Shown here one piece after another: positions 17,401-25,188 of a stretch of DNA of 64,000 nt (the first letter of the stretch is position 1; the number at the start of each line of letters is the position of its first letter). The translations under genes were made by a program, and so were the position numbers. The notes under the pieces are model-generated. The model did no database searches. It saw only the letters and a list, made by a program, of their open reading frames with translations, and had not been told where the DNA came from. The DNA comes from an uncultured bacterium. GTDB taxonomy: Bacteria > Cyanobacteriota > Vampirovibrionia > Gastranaerophilales > Gastranaerophilaceae. The DNA is taken from contig CAMTMK010000006.1 of assembly GCA_947073645.1 (NCBI GenBank), positions 1-64,000 on the forward strand, read 5' to 3'.

Positions 17401-17432
17401 AAAAAAGACATCCGAAAGGATGTCTTTTTTTT
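17401..17432 (+). terminator. Terminator of rpsT
   Basis: AAAAAAGACATCC-GAAA-GGATGTCTTTTTTTT. Confidence 0.9.
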
Positions 17433-17513
17433 GTTTGTGATTAATATTATGTAAAGATTGTAGTAATAAAATATTTTCTGAGTATAATTATTTCATTAGA
17501 AGGAAATAACATT

Positions 17514-18287
17514 ATGCAGATAAAAAATATTGATTTTAACATAGACTTGGCTCAAAGTTTTGGTTTTTATAAGAATAATTCGGAGTTTGATTTATTGGAT
17601 TATGCAAGCTCTGTTAATATTTCTTGCGGATTTCACGCAGGTGACCCGCTGACAATCAGAAATGCTCTATTAAGAGCTAAAGAAAAAAATGTTGTGGTAG
17701 GTGCTCACATCGGATTTGATGATATTCAAGGGTTTGGCTATCGCGAAATGGATTTGTCGGAAGATGAAATTGAAGCTCTTGTAGTTTATCAGGTTGGAGC
17801 TCTAATGTCATTTGCTAAAACTTTTAATATGGAAATTGAACATGTTCGTCCGCATGGTGCGATGTATAAAAAATGTGCAGAAGATTTTTCTTTTGCATGT
17901 TCTGTAGCAAGAGCTGTACAAAAATGTTCAAAATGGCTTGTTTATTATGGTGCTACAGGTGAGATTACCGAAAAAACAGGCGAACTTTTAAATATTCCTG
18001 TAGCACAGGAAGTTTGTCTTGAAAAAATGTATAATGTTGACGGTACGGTAAACACTGTAGCTCGCGACAATGAAAATACGGAAATGGAAATTCAAAGATT
18101 GAAACAATTGCTAAGCTCATCTCAAGTTTCTAATATCGAAGGCGGAAAAACTGTAGTTAAGGCTGATACAATTCACTTTACAAACAGATTATCAAATTCT
18201 TTGGATTTGATTAAACAAGCAAGAGAAATAATTACCCCTGTTCCCGTAAATTATAAAAACGCATGCTTATCAGGCTGGGTGGAGTAG
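17514..18287 (+). CDS. pxpA: LamB/YcsF family protein (5-oxoprolinase subunit A-like)
   Basis: The family signature is clear: FNIDLAQSFGFY at the N-terminus, SVNISCGFHAGDP at about 29-41, GAHIGFDDIQGFGYREM near 63-79, and VRPHGAMY near 116. In other bacteria PxpA with PxpB and PxpC hydrolyses 5-oxoproline to glutamate. No pxpB or pxpC is adjacent, so the gene may act with partners elsewhere or have another role. The RBS is AGAAGGAA. It runs 3 bases into yvcK. Confidence 0.85.
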   Translation: MQIKNIDFNIDLAQSFGFYKNNSEFDLLDYASSVNISCGFHAGDPLTIRNALLRAKEKNVVVGAHIGFDDIQGFGYREMDLSEDEIEALVVYQVGALMSFAKTFNMEIEHVRPHGAMYKKCAEDFSFACSVARAVQKCSKWLVYYGATGEITEKTGELLNIPVAQEVCLEKMYNVDGTVNTVARDNENTEMEIQRLKQLLSSSQVSNIEGGKTVVKADTIHFTNRLSNSLDLIKQAREIITPVPVNYKNACLSGWVE

Positions 18288-18290
18288 AAA

Positions 18291-19640
18291 ATGAAAGATT
18301 TTAGAAAAAATATGAAAATGCCCCAAGAAGCTAAATGGTTAATGCCGGGGCTTCAGGTAAAAAGATGGTTTGCACTTATATTTTTAGGTGCGGTAATGAT
18401 GACATTGGGTGTTCTTATTTTATTTGATATTAAACCTATTTTTTACACAATGGAGTTTATTCGAAAAGTTGCGATGAATTTGTCAACTGAATGGATTGCG
18501 TTTGCTATTGTAATGTTTGGTGCAGGTGTTTTCTTTAAAGGCTGGCAGAAAACTAATATTTCTATTATTGACGGGATTGATAATCAATCTTTGTTAGAGA
18601 ATTTATATAGAAGAAGAAAATTGAACAGGGGTCCGAAGGTTGTAGCAGTTGGCGGTGGAACAGGACTTTCAATGTTATTAAAAGGGATTAAAAATATAAC
18701 AAATAATATTACTGCGGTTGTAACTGTTGGTGATGACGGCGGAAGTTCCGGAAGATTGCGTGAAGAAATGGGAGTTTTACCTCCCGGTGATATTAGAAAC
18801 TGTATCGCAGCGTTAGCTGATGACGAAGATTTGGTTACAAAGTTGTTCCAATATCGTTTCAAAACAGGTGAAGGGCTTGAGGGACACAGTTTTGGCAACT
18901 TGTTTTTGACAGCTTTATGTTCAATTACGGGAGACATGGTTCGTGCTGTAAAAGAAAGTTCTAAGGTTCTTTCTATCAGAGGCAGAGTGCTGCCTTCAAC
19001 ATTGGATAATATGCGTCTTGGCGCTGAAATGGAAGACGGCAGAATAATTCATGGAGAATCAAATATTCCGGAAGCGCATGGGAAAATTAAAAGATTATTT
19101 ACAGAACCTAAAAGCTGTAAGGCTTTGGATGATGTAATTGCAGCAATTAGAGATGCGGAATTAATTATCTTAGGGCCCGGAAGTTTATATACAAGTGTTA
19201 TCCCAAATCTTTTGATTAAAGAGATTTCTTATGAAATTGCAAAATCAAATGCTAAAAAGATTTATGTATGTAATATTATGACACAGCCAGGTGAAACTGA
19301 CGGGTACAATGTTTCTGACCATGTGAATGCGTTGATGAAGCATGCCGAAAGCAGAAATATTATCGACACAGTATTAGTAAATGATTTTTTACCTTCTAAT
19401 TTAGCTAAAAAATATCAAATGTCAGGTTCATATCCTGTAAGATTGGATTATGAAAATTTGAAAAAACTTGGTGTAAAATTATTCTCCAGAAAGCTTATAG
19501 AAGACAGCAGAGAAGGACTTGTCAGACACAGTTCTAACCGAGTTGCAAGAGCAATTTACTATTGGTATAGAAAAGAGCATAAAGCTGATAGAAAATTTTT
19601 CAATAAAGAAACTGAAAAACAGGAATGCTGTAATGGTTAA
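18291..19640 (+). CDS. yvcK: YvcK/CofD-like family protein (gluconeogenesis factor type) with N-terminal membrane segments
   Basis: 449 residues. Two hydrophobic segments at about residues 25-47 and 58-82 precede the YvcK domain, which starts near 116: PKVVAVGGGTGLSMLLKGI, then TVGDDGGSSGRLREE, LPPGDIRNCIAAL, and GHSFGNLFLTAL. YvcK proteins bind UDP-sugars and influence cell-wall precursor and carbon metabolism; the fold resembles CofD but coenzyme F420 synthesis is not implied. The membrane extension is a known variant in some phyla. Its end overlaps panB by 8 bases. Confidence 0.88.
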   Translation: MKDFRKNMKMPQEAKWLMPGLQVKRWFALIFLGAVMMTLGVLILFDIKPIFYTMEFIRKVAMNLSTEWIAFAIVMFGAGVFFKGWQKTNISIIDGIDNQSLLENLYRRRKLNRGPKVVAVGGGTGLSMLLKGIKNITNNITAVVTVGDDGGSSGRLREEMGVLPPGDIRNCIAALADDEDLVTKLFQYRFKTGEGLEGHSFGNLFLTALCSITGDMVRAVKESSKVLSIRGRVLPSTLDNMRLGAEMEDGRIIHGESNIPEAHGKIKRLFTEPKSCKALDDVIAAIRDAELIILGPGSLYTSVIPNLLIKEISYEIAKSNAKKIYVCNIMTQPGETDGYNVSDHVNALMKHAESRNIIDTVLVNDFLPSNLAKKYQMSGSYPVRLDYENLKKLGVKLFSRKLIEDSREGLVRHSSNRVARAIYYWYRKEHKADRKFFNKETEKQECCNG

Positions 19641-20433
19641 GAAAGTTACCGTAAATACGCTTCAAAAATGTAAAGATAACGGTGAAAAGTTTTCCGTATT
19701 AACGGCGTATGATTACTCGACCTCAAAATATCTTGATGAAGCAGGTATTGACGTAATCTTGATAGGTGACAGTCTGGCAATGGTAGCTCTCGGGTATGAG
19801 ACAACCCATGCTGTAAGTGCGGATGAAATGGCAATTTTTACACGTGCTGTAGCAAAAGGTGTGGAGCGTGCTTTTGTAATTACAGATATGCCGTTTTTGA
19901 GTTATCACACAGATATTGCATCAGCTGTAAAAAATTGCGGTGATATGATTAAGCATGGCGCAAATGCCGTAAAAATAGAGGGTTATGGCGATTATATAGT
20001 TGATGTTGTAAAAAGGCTTACTCAATCAGGAATTCCCGTAGTATCTCATATTGGATTTACTCCGCAATTTATAAATACTTTGGGCGGTTATAAAATTCAG
20101 GGGAAAACTGATGAAAAAGCGCAGGAGCTTTTAAAACAGGCGAAAGAACTTGAGAAGGCCGGTGCTTTTGCTATTCTTTTAGAAATGGTTCAGGCAGAAA
20201 CTGCAAAATATATTACCGAAAATATAAACATTCCGACAATTTCATGCGGGGCAGGAAAATATTGTACAGCACAAGTTCTTGTATCTGATGATGTGTTCGG
20301 CAAATATTCAGATTTTACGCCAAAGTTTGCAAGAAAATACGGAGATATGAAATCTCTGATTTTGGATTGCGCTAAAAAATTTGATTATGATGTTAAAAAC
20401 GGATTATTTCCGTCAGATGAGGAAAGTTTTTAA
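19633..20433 (+). CDS. panB: 3-methyl-2-oxobutanoate hydroxymethyltransferase
   Basis: First committed step to pantothenate: methylene-THF plus alpha-ketoisovalerate gives ketopantoate. The start at ATG 19633, preceded by CAGGAA and overlapping the yvcK stop, gives a 266-residue protein; a longer in-frame reading would run into yvcK. Motifs include LTAYDYSTSKYLDEAGID, GDSLAMVALGYETTHAVS, DMPFLSYH near 84 and GHIGFTPQ-like SHIGFTPQ. The stop overlaps the coaD start by one base. Confidence 0.95.
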   Translation: MVKKVTVNTLQKCKDNGEKFSVLTAYDYSTSKYLDEAGIDVILIGDSLAMVALGYETTHAVSADEMAIFTRAVAKGVERAFVITDMPFLSYHTDIASAVKNCGDMIKHGANAVKIEGYGDYIVDVVKRLTQSGIPVVSHIGFTPQFINTLGGYKIQGKTDEKAQELLKQAKELEKAGAFAILLEMVQAETAKYITENINIPTISCGAGKYCTAQVLVSDDVFGKYSDFTPKFARKYGDMKSLILDCAKKFDYDVKNGLFPSDEESF

Positions 20434-20921
20434 TGACAACAGCTGTTTATCCGGGAAGTTTTGACCCGATTACAAAAGGACATCTTGATATATTGCATAC
20501 TGCATCAGAAATTTTTGATAAAGTAATTATTGCAGTTGCAAGAAATTCTAAAAAACAAGGCTTTGTTCCTATTGAGGACAGAGTAAAATTAATTAAAGAA
20601 AGTGTTAAGGATCTGCCAAATGTGGAAGTCGATTTTTTTGAAGGGCTGACTATTAATTATGCAAAACAAAAAGGCGCAAAAGTATTGATAAGAGGACTTC
20701 GCGCCGTATCCGATTTTGAATATGAAATGCAGTTGTCGCAAGCAAATAGTGCGCTTGCAAGCGAAATAAAAACTGTATTTCTCACAACAAAACCGAAATA
20801 CAACTTTATTTCATCAAGTACAATAAAAGAAATTTTTCTTAACAATGGAGATATTTCAAAGTTTGTGCCTGAGCCTGTAAACGATTATTTGCAAAATCGT
20901 AACAAATTATTTGACAATTAA
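20433..20921 (+). CDS. coaD: Phosphopantetheine adenylyltransferase
   Basis: Penultimate step of coenzyme A synthesis: 4'-phosphopantetheine plus ATP gives dephospho-CoA. 162 residues. The nucleotidyltransferase motif YPGSFDPITKGHLDI (6-20) includes the TxGH element. LIRGLRAVSDFEYEMQL (about 88-104) and the ISSSTIKE motif near 129 complete the family pattern. It sits with panB in one operon, a sensible CoA-pathway pairing. Confidence 0.96.
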   Translation: MTTAVYPGSFDPITKGHLDILHTASEIFDKVIIAVARNSKKQGFVPIEDRVKLIKESVKDLPNVEVDFFEGLTINYAKQKGAKVLIRGLRAVSDFEYEMQLSQANSALASEIKTVFLTTKPKYNFISSSTIKEIFLNNGDISKFVPEPVNDYLQNRNKLFDN

Positions 20922-20962
20922 TTTGCGCTTATGTAGAATGTTATTATTAGAAAGGGATAATT

Positions 20963-21565
20963 ATGCAGCAAAACGGTGTATACGATTTATTGAGAATGCT
21001 GGAGATTTCTTTGGAGGAAGGTTTTCCGATTGTTCCACGCAAATTTACCGTTGTCAAAACAAAAGAAATTGAAACGTTAATAGATAGAATCTATGCTTCT
21101 TTACCTGTAGAAGTACAAGAAGCAAGAGCGTTTTTGAGACGCAAAGATGAGTATCAGATTGAAGCACAGCAAAAAGCTGAAAAAATTATAAATGATGCTC
21201 AGGCAGAAGCTGATAGAAAACTTTCAGAAGCAGATTTTATTAAAGCTCTAGAAAGAGAAGGTATCAGGATTAGAACTCAAGTTCAGCAAGAATGTGAAGA
21301 AATTAAGCGTAAAGCAATGGAAGAAGCTGAAAATATCAGAGCTCAAGCAACAGAAGATGCAATGAGAACTAAGGAAGGCGCGGAATTATATGCAGAACAA
21401 GTTCTTACAAATCTTGAAAAGAATTTGACACAACAACAGCAAATTGTTAAAAATGGTCAAGTTTACATGGAAAAACTTCGTTCAGATTCTTTTGGAAGCT
21501 ATGATGTTCCGACATCTTATTCTTCTGAAAGAGCACAGCAATTTTCAGATTATAGAATGGATTAG
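20963..21565 (+). CDS. Coiled-coil protein of the family found downstream of coaD (ATP synthase subunit b-like)
   Basis: 200 residues. An N-terminal globular part (VYDLLRMLEISLEEGF, ... ETLIDRIYASLPVEVQEARAFL) is followed by a long charged coiled coil, about 70-180, with AEKIINDAQAEADRK and EEIKRKAMEEAENIRAQATEDA. Databases often label such proteins ATP synthase F0 subunit b-like because of the coiled coil, but there is no membrane segment. GAAAGGGA precedes the ATG. The function is not established; a DivIVA-like scaffold is one possibility. Confidence 0.7.
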   Translation: MQQNGVYDLLRMLEISLEEGFPIVPRKFTVVKTKEIETLIDRIYASLPVEVQEARAFLRRKDEYQIEAQQKAEKIINDAQAEADRKLSEADFIKALEREGIRIRTQVQQECEEIKRKAMEEAENIRAQATEDAMRTKEGAELYAEQVLTNLEKNLTQQQQIVKNGQVYMEKLRSDSFGSYDVPTSYSSERAQQFSDYRMD

Positions 21566-21584
21566 TCCTTCCGTAAAGTTTTGT

Positions 21585-21617
21585 AAAAAAAGACTGCTCT
21601 ATTGAGTAGTCTTTTTT
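21585..21617 (+). terminator. Terminator of the yvcK-panB-coaD unit
   Basis: AAAAAAAGACTGCTC-TATT-GAGTAGTCTTTTTT. Confidence 0.85.
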
Positions 21618-21625
21618 GTATTTGT

Positions 21626-21653
21626 TTGCAATTTATTTTGTTTGATTTATTAT
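21626..21653 (+). promoter_or_regulatory. Probable promoter of the rpmG-trnW-secE-nusG unit
   Basis: TTGCAA at 21626-21631 and TATTAT at 21648-21653, 16-base spacer. It lies between two hairpins, so the second one (21670-21702) would be transcribed in the leader. Confidence 0.45.
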
Positions 21654-21669
21654 ATATGTATAAGCCGAT

Positions 21670-21702
21670 AAAAAAGAATGTGAGGGAATCACATTCTTTT
21701 TT
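21670..21702 (+). terminator. Terminator-like hairpin in the rpmG 5' leader (possible attenuator)
   Basis: AAAAAAGAATGTGA-GGGAA-TCACATTCTTTTTT, a complete intrinsic-terminator shape about 40 bases upstream of the rpmG ATG and downstream of the candidate promoter. It could also be a second terminator for the preceding unit. Confidence 0.6.
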
Positions 21703-21740
21703 AAAGAGAATGAATATAACAATCAAAAAGGAATAAAACA

Positions 21741-21908
21741 ATGGGTATCAAAGGAAAAAATGACAGAATGGTAGTTCTTGCATGTGAAGATTGCAAAGAA
21801 AGAAACTACACAACAACAAAAAACAAAAAAAATATTAAAGAAAGACTTGAGTTGAGCAAATATTGCCCAACTTGCAAAAAACATACAAATCACAAAGAAA
21901 CTAAATAG
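21741..21908 (+). CDS. rpmG: 50S ribosomal protein L33
   Basis: 55 residues beginning [20 protein letters not shown] and containing [18 protein letters not shown]. It is the zinc-ribbon (CxxC...CxxC) form of L33. AAAAAGGA precedes the ATG. It starts the conserved order rpmG, tRNA-Trp, secE, nusG, rplK, rplA. Confidence 0.95.
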   Translation: MGIKGKNDRMVVLACEDCKERNYTTTKNKKNIKERLELSKYCPTCKKHTNHKETK

Positions 21909-22022
21909 CGCGAGCGAGCTGAGGGCGAAGGCTGGTGTTGGCTTTGCAAAGGCAAAGGCAAGCAGAGCCGAAGACCCGTTAAACGCGAGCGAGCAAGACC
22001 TGCGGGGATTATCCCCCAACTT
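21909..22022 (+). repeat. GC-rich spacer repeat, copy 1 (rpmG to tRNA-Trp)
   Basis: It begins at the rpmG stop with CGCGAGCGAGCTGAGGGC and continues to AGACCCGTTAAACGCGAGCG and AGCAAGA at about 21998. The same beginning and end recur after nusG. It is much richer in G+C than the genes around it, with no RBS-led ORF. Confidence 0.65.
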
Positions 22023-22095
22023 GCGTCCTTAGTTCAGTTGGTAGAACGTCGGTCTCCAAAACCGGATGTCGAGGGTTCGAGTCCTTCAGGGCGCG
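22023..22095 (+). tRNA. tRNA-Trp (CCA)
   Basis: GCGTCCT (22023-22029) pairs with AGGGCGC (22088-22094). The D arm has AGTTCAGTTGGTAGAAC, the anticodon loop CTCCAAA has anticodon CCA, and the T arm has GGTTCGAGTCC. Discriminator G at 22095; the 3' CCA is not encoded. The placement before secE is the classical arrangement. Confidence 0.95.
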
Positions 22096-22123
22096 ATTTT
22101 TATAAATAAAAAAGGAAACAAAA

Positions 22124-22348
22124 ATGATAGGTGCAGAAAATAATACACCAGCATGGTTAGAAAAATCAACAAATTCAGTGAAAACTTACTTTAGAGGCGT
22201 AAGAACCGAGTGGGGAAAAATCAGCTGGCCTGAAAAACGTCAGGTTGTTGCAGAAACAGTATTTGTTGTTGCTATTGTTTTTGTGTTTACAGTTGCAGTC
22301 TATTTAATGGATATAATTTTTAAAGGTTTACTGGGACTTATTAAATAG
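22124..22348 (+). CDS. secE: Preprotein translocase subunit SecE
   Basis: 74-residue small subunit of the SecYEG channel in the inner membrane. It has the amphipathic VRTEWGKISWPEKRQV segment (about 26-41), which is the SecE signature, then one transmembrane helix (about 45-68). AAAAAGGAA precedes the ATG. It is followed by nusG with a 19-base gap. Confidence 0.95.
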   Translation: MIGAENNTPAWLEKSTNSVKTYFRGVRTEWGKISWPEKRQVVAETVFVVAIVFVFTVAVYLMDIIFKGLLGLIK

Positions 22349-22367
22349 TTCAAAGAAAAGGTGGCTT

Positions 22368-23006
22368 ATGACTAAAAAAGAAAAATCAATGGAAGAACAG
22401 TTGAATGAAGATAAAGCTTTAGAAGCCGCAGAAGCAGAGGCTCAAGCTGAAGCAGAAGCTGAAAAAGAAAAAGCTAAAAAAAGCCAGAAACGCTGGTATA
22501 TCGTTCACACATATTCAGGTTACGAGAACAAAGTAAAAGTAAACCTTGAAAAACGTATTGAATATATGAACATGGCTGATAAAATCTTTAGAATTGAAGT
22601 TCCTCAAAAAACAGTTACTCAGCTTAAAGGCGGTAAAAAACAGGAACGTGAAGAAAAAATCTTCCCCGGCTATGTTTTAGTTGAAATGATTATGGATGAA
22701 GACAGCTGGTATGTTGTAAGACACACTTCAGGAGTTACAAAATTTGTAGGTTCTGCAAAACGTCCTATTCCTGCTCGCGACAGCGAAATTAAAAAGATTA
22801 TTAACCGTTCAACTTCTACTTCACAAAAAGTTGAACTCGATGTTAAAGCTGGCGACAAAGTTAGAATTACATCAGGTCCATTCGCAGACTTTATCGCTGA
22901 TATTATCGAAGTTTACCCTGACAAGTCTAAACTTCGTGCAAATGTTTCAATCTTCGGACGTGAAACTCCGGTTGAATTGGAATATAAACAAATTAATAAA
23001 TTATAG
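22368..23006 (+). CDS. nusG: Transcription termination/antitermination protein NusG
   Basis: Binds RNA polymerase and links it to Rho or the ribosome. 212 residues. A charged Glu/Ala/Lys-rich N-terminal extension (about 1-38) precedes the NGN domain (RWYIVHTYSGYENKVKVNL...). The KOW domain begins near 158 (AGDKVRITSGPFADF), ending RETPVELEYKQINKL. The extension is common in some phyla. Confidence 0.96.
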   Translation: MTKKEKSMEEQLNEDKALEAAEAEAQAEAEAEKEKAKKSQKRWYIVHTYSGYENKVKVNLEKRIEYMNMADKIFRIEVPQKTVTQLKGGKKQEREEKIFPGYVLVEMIMDEDSWYVVRHTSGVTKFVGSAKRPIPARDSEIKKIINRSTSTSQKVELDVKAGDKVRITSGPFADFIADIIEVYPDKSKLRANVSIFGRETPVELEYKQINKL

Positions 23007-23100
23007 CGTGAGCGAGCCGAGGGCAAAGGCTTGACGGCAAGATGACAAAGTCATCAAAGACGGCAGCTGTAGACCCGTTTAAGGCGAACGAGCAAGATGA
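23007..23100 (+). repeat. GC-rich spacer repeat, copy 2 (nusG to rplK)
   Basis: It begins at the nusG stop with CGTGAGCGAGCCGAGGGC and ends with AGACCCGTTTAAGGCGAACG and AGCAAGA at about 23097, matching copy 1 at both ends. The middle differs. Size is about 93 bases. Confidence 0.65.
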
Positions 23101-23153
23101 TACAAAAAAGTGTGGAAGGGACGCCCCCGTTTGTACCACAAAAGGAGAAAAAA

Positions 23154-23582
23154 ATGGCTAAAAAAGTAGTAGGAAAAATCAAGCTTCAAATCGAAGCTGG
23201 TAAAGCAAACCCATCACCACCGGTTGGTCCGGCATTAGGTCAACATGGTGTTAACATCATGGATTTCTGTAAGCAATTCAACGCTAAAACAGAATCTCAA
23301 GCAGGATATATTATTCCGGTTGTTATTGATGTTTACGAAGATAGAAGTTTTTCTTTCGTTGTAAAATCACCTCCGGCACCTGTTTTAATTAAAAAAGCTT
23401 TAAACTTGCCTAAAGGTTCAGCAGTACCTAACAAGGATAAAGTTGGTGAAATTACTCAAGCTCAACTTGAAGAAATCGCTAAAATTAAAATGGATGACTT
23501 GAACGCAACAACTATGGAAGCTGCAGTGAACATGATTAAAGGTTCTTGCAGAGCTATGGGTGTTACAGTAAAAGCAGAATAA
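23154..23582 (+). CDS. rplK: 50S ribosomal protein L11
   Basis: Forms the GTPase-associated centre with 23S rRNA. 142 residues. The start at ATG 23154 follows AAAGGAG and gives the normal N-terminus; the upstream in-frame codons belong to the spacer. Recognisable parts are [29 protein letters not shown], the [16 protein letters not shown] region, and [15 protein letters not shown]. Confidence 0.97.
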   Translation: MAKKVVGKIKLQIEAGKANPSPPVGPALGQHGVNIMDFCKQFNAKTESQAGYIIPVVIDVYEDRSFSFVVKSPPAPVLIKKALNLPKGSAVPNKDKVGEITQAQLEEIAKIKMDDLNATTMEAAVNMIKGSCRAMGVTVKAE

Positions 23583-23630
23583 TTGATGGAAGGGGTAAAA
23601 CCCGCTATTACCACGAAAGGAATTTAAAAA

Positions 23631-24356
23631 ATGTCAAAATTAACTAAAAAACAAAAGAAAATGCAGGAAATGTTGGCTGAATTCGTTCAACCTGCAACTG
23701 CAGTTGATTCTATTAAAAAATTGAAAGAAATCTCTAAAGAGCTTTCTAAATTTAACGAAACAGTTGAATGTCACATGAGATTAGGTATTGACGTTCGTCA
23801 AGCTGACCAGCAAATCAGATCTACAGTTGTATTACCTGCAGGTTTGGGTAAAACTGTTAGAGTTTGTGTTATCGCTAAAGGTGTTAAAGCTACTGAAGCA
23901 AAAGAAGCAGGTGCTGATTTTGCAGGTGCTGAAGAAATTATCGATAAAATTTCAGGTGGTTGGTTTGAATTTGATACATTAATCGCTACACCTGATTGTA
24001 TGGGTATGTTGGGTAAATTAGGTCGTGTATTAGGACCTAAAGGTTTGATGCCAAACCCAAAAACAGGTACAGTAACTATGGATGTTGCTAAAGCTGTATC
24101 AGATGCTAAAGCAGGTAAAGTTGAATACAGAGCTGACAAACAAGGTATGATTCACTGCCCTGTTGGTAAAGTTGAATTTTCTGAAGAAGATTTGTTGAAA
24201 AACTTTGCAACTCTTGCAGATGCAGTTTTGAGATCAAAACCGTCTTCAGCTAAAGGTACATTTGTTAAATCAGTATACCTTTCAACTACTATGGGACCTG
24301 GTATTAAACTTGATCCTAAAAATATCGCAACAGAAGTTAAAGAATTATTAGCTTAA
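23631..24356 (+). CDS. rplA: 50S ribosomal protein L1
   Basis: L1-stalk protein and, in many bacteria, translational repressor of the rplK-rplA mRNA. 241 residues. Includes [22 protein letters not shown] (about 128-149), the L1 signature, and [16 protein letters not shown]. It ends the rpmG-rplA series; rplJ-rplL lie elsewhere. A terminator follows. Confidence 0.97.
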   Translation: MSKLTKKQKKMQEMLAEFVQPATAVDSIKKLKEISKELSKFNETVECHMRLGIDVRQADQQIRSTVVLPAGLGKTVRVCVIAKGVKATEAKEAGADFAGAEEIIDKISGGWFEFDTLIATPDCMGMLGKLGRVLGPKGLMPNPKTGTVTMDVAKAVSDAKAGKVEYRADKQGMIHCPVGKVEFSEEDLLKNFATLADAVLRSKPSSAKGTFVKSVYLSTTMGPGIKLDPKNIATEVKELLA

Positions 24357-24372
24357 TTCTTTTTAATAATAC

Positions 24373-24403
24373 AAAAAACGCTTCCATAAGGGGGCGTTTT
24401 TTT
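24373..24403 (+). terminator. Terminator of rplA
   Basis: AAAAAACGCTTCC-ATAA-GGGGGCGTTTTTTT (one or two non-Watson-Crick pairs). Confidence 0.8.
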
Positions 24404-24404
24404 G

Positions 24405-24433
24405 TTGAAAATTTTCTCTAAATATGTTAAAAT
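24405..24433 (+). promoter_or_regulatory. Promoter of prepilin gene C
   Basis: TTGAAA at 24405-24410, 17-base spacer, TAAAAT at 24428-24433 with TG two bases upstream. Near-identical to the promoter of gene G. Confidence 0.7.
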
Positions 24434-24455
24434 GAATATGCATACAGGAGGATTT

Positions 24456-25150
24456 ATGAATAGTTTTACTAAAAATTGGTATTTGGGGGGGGGGGCACTC
24501 ATAGTTTAGCTCCTGCATTTACTTTGGCAGAAGTGTTAGTAACTCTTGGTATTATTGGAGTTATATCTGCAATGACTTTACCAACGCTTGTTAAAAATCA
24601 TCAGCGTCAGGTATATGTTACACAGTTGCACAAAGTTGTAAATGAGGTTTCGCAGGCTCTTGAGTTATATAAAAATGATAATAATGCAGTTGGTTTACTA
24701 GAAACTCCGTTAAGAAATAACCCTGCAGGATTAAGAGATTTCGTTCTTAGATATTTTAAAGTCGCAAAAGATTGTGGAACCAAGTATGCACCTTGTTATG
24801 CTGATACTATTAAAGAGCTTGATGGTAGTCAAGAATATATGGTAAAAAATAACCAATGTAATATAGTATTTACTTTAGCAAGCGGTGCTGCTATATGTAT
24901 GGATGTTGCACAAAATCAAGACGGATATTCTTATGAAGATGAGGATGGAAATATTGTAAATGTTGCAGGCGTCAATGCTAAAGATGTTTTATATATGGAA
25001 GTAGACATTAATGGACCTAAAGGTCCAAACCTTATTGGTAGAGATATAATTATGGGTATTGGCGTTTCAAGCGACGGACAGTTATATCCTGAAAATGATG
25101 ATTCATATTTTGCACAAATTATTGATGCAGGTTGGAAAATGGAGTATTAA
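24456..25150 (+). CDS. Prepilin-like protein C (poly-G leader, out of frame/OFF as assembled)
   Basis: ATG 24456 has the perfect RBS AGGAGG and reads MNSFTKNWYLGGGALIV then TAG, because eleven G (24485-24495) leave the leader out of register. Twelve or nine G would join it to THSLAPAFTLAEVLVTLGIIGVISAMTLP. The downstream frame is open to 25150 and can start only at TTG 24476, which has no RBS. The mature protein is a close relative of A and G: KNHQRQVYVTQLHKV, DINGPKGPNLIGRD, and an end in WKMEY. Its position directly behind the rplA terminator parallels A behind rplL and G behind tuf. Confidence 0.8.
24485..24495 (+). repeat. Homopolymer tract G11 in the leader of prepilin C
   Basis: Eleven G; twelve or nine would restore the frame from ATG 24456. 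Confidence 0.9.
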
Positions 25151-25188
25151 AACTTGTATTTCAACTTTATTTTGCATATAATTGTTGT

